Below are positions 6,381-11,665 of a stretch of DNA of 11,665 nucleotides, in pieces (position 1 is the stretch's first letter; every line of letters begins with the position of its first letter). The translations under genes were made by a program, and so were the position numbers. The stretch covers positions 1-11,665 of the forward strand of contig JAFSXO010000212.1 of NCBI GenBank assembly GCA_017444045.1, read 5' to 3'. The notes under the pieces were generated by a model. The model was not told where the DNA came from. It made no database searches and saw nothing but the letters and a program-made list of their open reading frames with translations. Origin of the DNA: a bacterium. Lineage in GTDB: Bacteria; Vulcanimicrobiota; Xenobia; Xenobiales; Xenobiaceae.

Positions 6381-7447
6381 TGAATCTACTGCAGCAAACC
6401 TTAGAGCTGGTGCAAATACCCAGCCAGACTGGCTACGAAGAAGCTATCTGCAACTATTTAGAGCAATGGTGCAAAAACAGCTTGGCAGGTGTCCCCTTTG
6501 TCAGACAGCGCCACAGCTTAGTTGTTTACCCTCCGCAGATCGATGGGCGCCCAACAATAGGCTTAGTAGGCCATATTGATACGGTTCCCTGTTCCCCCAG
6601 CCAGCCTTTAGAGATCCAAAAGGGCCGGCTGTACGGATGCGGAGCCAGTGACATGAAGGGCGGCATAACCCTAATGATGGAAGCCCTGCAGGAGTGGGAG
6701 AACCTGCCCTGCAACCTGGTTGGTATTTTTTATGACCGCGAAGAAGGTCCAGACAAAGATAACGGCATGCGTACGCTTATCGATGAGCTACCCCCCATGG
6801 ACTTTGCCATCGTCCTAGAGCCGACCAACAACTGTATAGAAGCAGGCTGCATGGGAGGCGTCCACGCTACAGTTACCTTCGAAGGCAAGCGCGCCCATTC
6901 AGCTCATCCCTGGCAAGGGCAGAATGCTATCTACCGGGCTTTGCCGGTACTCGCCAAGCTGCGCGACAGGCCGCGCCAAGAGGTAATAGTCGACGGGCTG
7001 ACCTTTTACGAGGTAATCACCGCGACCATGGCGCGCACCGAAAACGCCGCCAACATAGTGCCAGATAAATTCATAGTCAACGTCAATATGCGTTTTGCCC
7101 CTGGGCACACTGAGGTTAACGCCATTCACGAGCTGACCAACCTTGTCGGCGATTTGGCAACTATTGAAGTGCGCGACGTATGCAACGCTGGCAAAGTGTG
7201 CATCGGCAACCCTCTGATTCAGAAATGGATTGATAAATGCGGCTTAATCGTCAACCCCAAACAGGCCTGGACGGATTTAGCGCGCCTAACAGCCCACGGA
7301 ATTGACGCCGTGAACTTCGGTCCGGGCGATCCCTCGCGGGCCCATCAGGCTGTAGAATGGATCGATGAAGCGGCGCTTATCAAAGGCCACGAGCTGCTAT
7401 TTACATTCCTGAGGGACATTTGCAAATCCGAAGACCCGCAAGTATAA
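6380..7447 (+). CDS. dapE: Succinyl-diaminopimelate desuccinylase, M20 family
   Basis: DapE hydrolyses N-succinyl-LL-diaminopimelate to LL-diaminopimelate and succinate, using two metal ions in the cytoplasm. Numbered from ATG 6380 (355 residues), the M20 signatures are complete: HID (65-67), GCGASDMKGG (86-95) with metal ligand Asp91, REE (120-122) with catalytic Glu121 and ligand Glu122, Glu147 in VLEPT, dimer-domain HSAHPW-GQNAI (173-184) and GPGDPSRAH (314-322) with ligand His322. Motifs such as FYDREE, EPTNNCIEAGC, WTDLARL and VNFGPGDP resemble the actinobacterial-type DapE subfamily (TIGR01900) from memory, not the E. coli type. The start overlaps the dapD stop as TGATG, implying translational coupling. 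GTG 6377 is an alternative start, with GGAG at 6366-6369 serving either. Substrate specificity rests on family and its dapD neighbour; other M20 deacylases are possible but less likely. Confidence 0.9.
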   Translation: MNLLQQTLELVQIPSQTGYEEAICNYLEQWCKNSLAGVPFVRQRHSLVVYPPQIDGRPTIGLVGHIDTVPCSPSQPLEIQKGRLYGCGASDMKGGITLMMEALQEWENLPCNLVGIFYDREEGPDKDNGMRTLIDELPPMDFAIVLEPTNNCIEAGCMGGVHATVTFEGKRAHSAHPWQGQNAIYRALPVLAKLRDRPRQEVIVDGLTFYEVITATMARTENAANIVPDKFIVNVNMRFAPGHTEVNAIHELTNLVGDLATIEVRDVCNAGKVCIGNPLIQKWIDKCGLIVNPKQAWTDLARLTAHGIDAVNFGPGDPSRAHQAVEWIDEAALIKGHELLFTFLRDICKSEDPQV

Positions 7448-7552
7448 AACGTGGCAGCATTTTTGAGATTTAGCTAATCGCTATTTTTTTAGCGTGGCAC
7501 TTTTTGTGCATTTATTCAATATGCTTTGATTTATTAAGGAGTTTTATAGCTC
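7448..7552. other. Spacer between dapE and alaS
   Basis: This 105-bp AT-rich gap contains a 5-bp hairpin CGCTA/TAGCG (7479-7494) whose T-run lies in the loop, and a duplicated CGTGGCA (7450-7456 and 7493-7499), each followed by T-rich sequence. Neither makes a convincing terminator or promoter, so alaS may be partly read from dapDE or have its own unrecognised promoter. Confidence 0.4.
7536..7541 (+). promoter_or_regulatory. alaS ribosome binding site
   Basis: A perfect AAGGAG lies 11 nt before the ATG at 7553. The spacing is slightly long but supports that start, which also fits the conserved AlaS N-terminus MK-SEIRQ. Confidence 0.7.
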
Positions 7553-10231
7553 ATGAAGGCTTCTGAAATACGTCAGTCGTTCTTAGACTTCTTCGCTGAG
7601 CAACAGCACCAGATCGTGCCCAGCGCCCCAGTTTTTTCCAACGATGACCCTACTCTAATGTTCACAAATGCGGGCATGAATCAGTTTAAGCCCTACGTCC
7701 TCGGGCAGGCTACACCGCAGAATCAGCGCGTAGCAGATTCGCAGAAATGCATCCGCGTGTCGGGCAAGCACAACGACCTGGAAGAAGTGGGACACGACAC
7801 CTACCATCACACCATGTTCGAGATGCTGGGCAACTGGTCGTTCGGCGATTACTACAAAAAAGAGGCCATTACCTGGGCCTGGGAGCTGCTGACCAAGCGC
7901 TGGAATATCCCCAAGAACCGCCTTTACGCCACCGTTTTCGGCGGCGACGCTGAAAAAGGGCTGCCCGCCGATGAAGAGGCAGAAAAGCTTTGGGCTGAAT
8001 GCACCGATATCGACCCCACCCACATTAAGCGCTTCGGAGCCAAGGATAACTTCTGGATGATGGGCGAGGTCGGCCCCTGCGGTCCCTGCTCGGAAATACA
8101 CATTGACCTAACTCCCGACTGCAGTGGCGGAGACCTAGTGAACAGCGATTCGCCCTTAGCGATTGAGCTATGGAATCTCGTGTTTATGGAGTTTAATGCC
8201 GAGCCAGGCGGTAAACTGCGCAAGCTTCCGGCCTGCCACGTCGACACCGGCGCCGGTTTGGACCGCATCGCCGCCCTGCTGGAATGTACCAACAACTGCA
8301 CAGATTTCACTAAGCCCATCTCCAACTACGATACCAGCCTATTCCAGCCAATAATTCAGGAATTGGCGCGCATGTCTGGCAAAACCTATGTTAAAGGCAT
8401 CTCCAACGACGAAGCCTCCATCGCTATGCGCGTCTGCTCAGACCACCTGCGCATGGTAGCCTTCTCTATCGCCGACGGTGCCCTGCCCTCCAACGAAGGA
8501 CGCGGCTACGTCATCCGCCGCATTTTACGACGCGCTATCCGCTACGGGCGCCAGCTAGGCTTAATGCAGCCGTTCATGTACAAGCTATTGCCTACCCTAA
8601 TTGAGATTATGGGACAGGCCTACCCTGAACTGATTCGCGAAAAGGACAAAATTGAGCGCATCATGCGCAGCGAAGAGGTTTCCTTCCACAAGACCATCGA
8701 CCGCGGCATTTCGCTGTTCGAGGAAGAAGCCGCCAAGCTGTCACCGCACGGAACCTTCCCAGGAGAGGTGGCCTTCCGCCTTTATGACACCTTCGGCTTC
8801 CCCGTCGACCTTACCGAAGTCATGGCCAAAGAGATCGGCCTTAGCGTAGACATTGAGGGCTTCCAGGCCTGCATGCAGGCTCAAAAGGAGCGCGCCCGAG
8901 CCGCCAGGGTCAAAGTTGCTGAATTAGCCGAAGATAAGGATTTGCATCTAAACCCCACCAAATTTGTCGGATACACCGTATTCGAAACTGAGGCGACCAT
9001 CGAAGCGGTTATCAGCCTCGGCAAAACGCGCGGCGTGGTGCTTAACGTAACCCCATTTTACGCGGAGATGGGCGGTCAGGTTGGCGACAGCGGCGAGCTG
9101 CTCTGCCACGGCAGGAGCTACAAGGTAACCGACACCAAAAAGCGCGAAAACGTATTTATTCATATGCTAGACGCCAGTGAAGACGCTGCCGAATTAATGC
9201 CCGGAGAAACGGTTATCGCCTGCATCGACCGCAAACGGCGGCAGCAGATCGCCTGCCACCACACCGCCACCCACCTGCTGCATTATGCTCTGCGCCAGGT
9301 CTTAGGCAATGACGTCCATCAGCAGGGCTCATTGGTCGCTCCCGATCGCCTGCGCTTTGACTTCACCTTCAGCGAAGCCGTCGGCACAGAGCGCCTGCAG
9401 CAGATAGAGGATATTATCAACGCCAAGATCCAGGAGAATAACGGAGTGTCTTGGTTCGAGATAGCTTACAAGGATAAGCCCGCTTCTGTTCTGTCCTTCT
9501 TTGGCGACAAATACGGAGATGTAGTGCGCGTCATCAATACCGGAGGCCAGCAGAGCGGTGAAGTAACGGAACAGCCCGCTTACGATGGGTATTCCCAAGA
9601 GCTATGCGGCGGCACGCACGTTACCCGCACCGGCGATCTCGGTTTCTTCCGCTTCTTATCTGAAGGCGCTATTGCCGCGGGTGTACGCCGCGTAGAAGCG
9701 GCTGTAGGACAGGCAGCCCAGGAGGAGATCCGCCGCGAGCATACCCTGCTTAACGAGGCTGTAGAAAAACTCCACACCAACGCTGGCAGCCTGCTGAACC
9801 ACATCGACACCATGCTGGCTCAGAAAAAGCAGCTGGAGCGCTCGCTTGAAGAGCTCAAGCAGTCCATAGCCCAGGCCAAGAGCGCCGGCCTGCTGAACAG
9901 CGCCAAGACCATCGGCGATATACCGGTCATAGCTGAGACCTTCCCCAACAGCACCAGCGAGGATCTGCGCCAAATGTCATTGGCGCTCGGCGAGAAGCAG
10001 TTTAAGGGTATCGCTATTTTGGCAGCCCCCACCAGCGACAAAGTAAGCCTCCTGGTTCTCGTAAGCGACGATTATGTAAAACAGGGATGGCATGCCGGCA
10101 AAATCATTAAAGCTATCGCCGCAGATTTAGGCGGCGGCGGAGGAGGCCGTCCTGACATGGCTCAGGCCGGAGCTAAGAATGCCGCCAAGCTTCCGGAAGT
10201 AATGGACAACATAGCCGCTTACCTAAAATAA
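7553..10231 (+). CDS. alaS: Alanyl-tRNA synthetase
   Basis: Class II aminoacyl-tRNA synthetase that charges tRNA-Ala in the cytoplasm and edits mischarged Ser/Gly-tRNA. At 892 residues it is slightly longer than the ~875 of E. coli. Aminoacylation domain: MKASEIRQSFLDFF at the N-terminus, FTNAGMNQFK (37-46), CIRVSGKHNDLEEVG (66-80), HDTYHHTMFEMLGNWSFGDY (81-100), GEVGPCGPCSEIH (171-183) and LPSNEGRGYVIRRILRRAIRYG (311-332). Editing domain: PFYAEMGGQVGDSG (501-514) and zinc-site HTATH (570-574) plus CGGTH (685-689), all metal ligands intact. A coiled-coil-like stretch (about 725-785) leads to the C-terminal domain with GGGGGGRPDMAQAG (860-873). About 15 residues between VVRV and ELCGGTH are extra compared with E. 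coli as remembered. A perfect AAGGAG precedes it. Identity is essentially certain. Confidence 0.98.
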   Translation: MKASEIRQSFLDFFAEQQHQIVPSAPVFSNDDPTLMFTNAGMNQFKPYVLGQATPQNQRVADSQKCIRVSGKHNDLEEVGHDTYHHTMFEMLGNWSFGDYYKKEAITWAWELLTKRWNIPKNRLYATVFGGDAEKGLPADEEAEKLWAECTDIDPTHIKRFGAKDNFWMMGEVGPCGPCSEIHIDLTPDCSGGDLVNSDSPLAIELWNLVFMEFNAEPGGKLRKLPACHVDTGAGLDRIAALLECTNNCTDFTKPISNYDTSLFQPIIQELARMSGKTYVKGISNDEASIAMRVCSDHLRMVAFSIADGALPSNEGRGYVIRRILRRAIRYGRQLGLMQPFMYKLLPTLIEIMGQAYPELIREKDKIERIMRSEEVSFHKTIDRGISLFEEEAAKLSPHGTFPGEVAFRLYDTFGFPVDLTEVMAKEIGLSVDIEGFQACMQAQKERARAARVKVAELAEDKDLHLNPTKFVGYTVFETEATIEAVISLGKTRGVVLNVTPFYAEMGGQVGDSGELLCHGRSYKVTDTKKRENVFIHMLDASEDAAELMPGETVIACIDRKRRQQIACHHTATHLLHYALRQVLGNDVHQQGSLVAPDRLRFDFTFSEAVGTERLQQIEDIINAKIQENNGVSWFEIAYKDKPASVLSFFGDKYGDVVRVINTGGQQSGEVTEQPAYDGYSQELCGGTHVTRTGDLGFFRFLSEGAIAAGVRRVEAAVGQAAQEEIRREHTLLNEAVEKLHTNAGSLLNHIDTMLAQKKQLERSLEELKQSIAQAKSAGLLNSAKTIGDIPVIAETFPNSTSEDLRQMSLALGEKQFKGIAILAAPTSDKVSLLVLVSDDYVKQGWHAGKIIKAIAADLGGGGGGRPDMAQAGAKNAAKLPEVMDNIAAYLK

Positions 10232-10258
10232 GCTAACTAAACTAACTGCTAACTCTAC

Positions 10259-10295
10259 CAATGGGGCTGCTGCATATAATGCGGCAGCCCCATTG
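10259..10295. terminator. Long hairpin between convergent genes, likely bidirectional terminator
   Basis: A 17-bp stem (10259-10275 with 10279-10295) contains a single T-G wobble and closes on a 3-nt ATA loop. It sits 27 bp after the alaS stop and 4 bp before the stop of the convergent SGNH-like gene. Neither strand has a U-tract after the stem, so it may work as a Rho-assisted terminator, an mRNA 3'-end stabiliser or a shared bidirectional stop. Confidence 0.65.
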
Positions 10296-10299
10296 ACTG

Positions 10300-11541
10300 C
10301 TACGATGATGCTTTGCGCGATTCCAAATTGCGGCTGGTATCCCAATATTCAATCCAGGCACCGATGTGCTTAGCCCAATTTTTATGAACCAGATGGTTGG
10401 GGTGAAGCGTCATATCACCACCAACGTGAAATTTAGGCGAATCCTGTTCATACTCACGGCCATCGGTAGCAAACACACAATAAAAGCTAGGCTTATTAGG
10501 CAGACATTCCCTGCCATACGGATCTATTCTGGCCAAATCCTGGGGAGTAGGATAATCAAGAGCCATAGTATTTTCATCTTTGTTAACCAGATTGATTACC
10601 GCAAAATCGCAGCCATACTGCGCGGCCAGTCTCCACATTCGATGAACCAATATCCAATAAAGCTTATAGGTTTCATTGTTCACATAGCAATAGCGGTTTT
10701 CTTCAGCGTAACGATGATAATCAGAATAATTGTATACACGTTTCAGTAACTTGCTAAAAGCCAAATGATTATCAAACAGCCAACGCTGACGAGTCGGAAT
10801 AAACTCCATCAGTCTGCCAGTTCTGCTTAAATAGGTGCATGGATAACACCAAACTGGATGCTCTCTCTTTAAGAGCTCGCCAAAGCTCAAATCTTCATCG
10901 CTTTTATTGTTATACTGCCCATCGTCAGAGAACAGCTTGCCTAAACTTAACTCATAAGAAGCCATCAAAAATACAGGATAACGGTTGCGTCTAAAATGGT
11001 CCATTATACTGACATATAGCACTAGATCGTAGTGCTGGCTCTGCAATATTTCTCTTTCTCTCTGCAGGCACTGATATGTACTATATGCCGGCACTCCATA
11101 ATTATCAAAGCTAATATCTGTGAAATGCTGATTTAGCAGCCAAGCAAACGTCTCGTTATCTTCGACACCCATACCATACGCAAAAGAGCACCCCAGCAGC
11201 AAGACCTTTTTTTTGCGCTCGCTCTGAACACACGGCCGGCTAGCCCGCGCTCCATTTATCCATATAGTATTATATATCGGCCGATCCAGCGCAAACTCAT
11301 AATCCTTGACTTTCCTGCCTGGCGTATTTGTCCATCCAATATACGGATGATATAATCCATATCCCGGCCGATACTGATCTAATTTCAGTATTTTTTCTTG
11401 TACAGAACTCTCAGGAGAATAGCCCTTTACGCGCAAATACAATTCTGCAACGCTCAGAAATATTAAAACGCACAATCCGTATAGCGCGATACTCTTAAAC
11501 TCTAGTCTTAACCTATTATGAGATAAGAGAGAGAAAGACAT
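10300..11541 (-). CDS. Membrane-anchored SGNH/GDSL hydrolase-like protein
   Basis: Residues are numbered from the ATG at 11541 (413 aa). ATG 11553 and TTG 11559 are in frame upstream; the only Shine-Dalgarno-like GAGG (11557-11554) is 12 nt before 11541. A basic N-terminus and one hydrophobic segment (17-38, about IALYGLCVLIFLSVAELYL) predict a signal anchor with the rest outside the cytoplasm. Block I is LGCSFAYGMGVEDNETF (116-132), with candidate nucleophile Ser119 in GCS where GDS is usual. DNYGVPAYSTYQ (146-157) resembles block II. Block III reads SIMDHFRRN without the expected Asn. The C-terminal HPNHLVH (380-386) supplies His, but the acidic partner (Asp376) is one residue off the usual DxxH spacing. 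SGNH proteins are esterases or acyl-transfer enzymes, often acting on surface sugars; the substrate here is unknown and activity uncertain. The gene is much richer in A+T than its neighbours, suggesting acquisition or weak selection. Confidence 0.75.
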   Translation of the reverse strand: MSFSLLSHNRLRLEFKSIALYGLCVLIFLSVAELYLRVKGYSPESSVQEKILKLDQYRPGYGLYHPYIGWTNTPGRKVKDYEFALDRPIYNTIWINGARASRPCVQSERKKKVLLLGCSFAYGMGVEDNETFAWLLNQHFTDISFDNYGVPAYSTYQCLQREREILQSQHYDLVLYVSIMDHFRRNRYPVFLMASYELSLGKLFSDDGQYNNKSDEDLSFGELLKREHPVWCYPCTYLSRTGRLMEFIPTRQRWLFDNHLAFSKLLKRVYNYSDYHRYAEENRYCYVNNETYKLYWILVHRMWRLAAQYGCDFAVINLVNKDENTMALDYPTPQDLARIDPYGRECLPNKPSFYCVFATDGREYEQDSPKFHVGGDMTLHPNHLVHKNWAKHIGAWIEYWDTSRNLESRKASS

Positions 11542-11603
11542 TAGCACATACATCCTCAATCAGCTATACACTCAACACTTTTGCTTCTAACGTCATTAAC
11601 ATA

Positions 11604-11648
11604 AGGACCAATGCCATTTAGTTAAGGATTCGTGGCATTGGTTCTGAT
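11604..11648 (+). repeat. Dispersed intergenic repeat, full inverted-repeat copy
   Basis: A perfect 10-bp inverted repeat ACCAATGCCA (11607-11616) / TGGCATTGGT (11633-11642) extends to 13 bp with one G-T wobble (11604-11645). It encloses a 16-nt loop containing TTTAGTTAAGG. The left half matches 5469-5492 and the right half matches 146-181. It lies about 60 bp upstream of the SGNH-like gene and lacks a T-tract, so it is not a standard terminator. It may be a mobile or REP-like element or an operator. Confidence 0.6.
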
Positions 11649-11665
11649 AATTCATGTGAGTTAGC

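Noticed and set aside
7479..7494. Terminator between dapE and alaS
   Set aside because: The stem is only 5 bp and the T-run forms the loop instead of following the stem.
10366..10749. 127-codon plus-strand frame inside the SGNH-like gene
   Set aside because: The opposite strand carries the SGNH-like reading frame with block motifs and a membrane anchor; this frame is an AT-rich shadow.
1..11665. CRISPR array, tRNA, rRNA or complete insertion sequence
   Set aside because: No regularly spaced repeats, tRNA-like arms or transposase frames were found in the spacers.

Overview
The window carries six protein-coding genes on a bacterial chromosome. They are mostly G+C-rich (single lines of alaS count about 63-65% G+C) and are separated by AT-rich spacers. 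The organism is probably a diderm that makes diaminopimelate, since dapD and dapE are both present. A PEGA-type Ser/Thr kinase-like receptor and an AlaS of the 'GHDTYHHTMFEMLGNWSFGDY' type suggest the PVC group (Verrucomicrobiota or Lentisphaerota). That placement is inference from remembered family features, not a search result.

Layout: 1-318 is non-coding and holds a GC-rich mini-hairpin, a dispersed repeat and short direct repeats. A malic enzyme lies at 319-1599 (minus). A 325-bp divergent spacer (1600-1924) separates it from a very large membrane protein (about 1934-5377, plus), which has a kinase fold, a long disordered linker, one membrane span, four ectodomain repeats and a low-complexity tail. 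A strong intrinsic terminator (5422-5467) closes that unit. dapD and dapE follow, overlapping at TGATG, and then alaS (7553-10231). A long hairpin lies between alaS and the convergent last gene, a membrane-anchored SGNH/GDSL-like protein (10300-about 11541, minus). An inverted-repeat copy of the dispersed element closes the window.

Functionally, malic enzyme (central carbon, NAD(P)H), DapD/DapE (lysine and peptidoglycan precursor) and AlaS (translation) are housekeeping genes. The two unusual proteins are the kinase-like receptor and the SGNH-like protein. The receptor has lost the catalytic Asp and Lys of the HRD-x-x-K-P-x-N loop but keeps the ATP-binding Lys and DFG, so it looks like a transmembrane pseudokinase. 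The SGNH-like gene is visibly richer in A+T and has degenerate catalytic blocks. The other notable signal is a short dispersed intergenic repeat centred on TTTAGTTAAG, present in four spacers, with a near-perfect hairpin form at 11604-11645.
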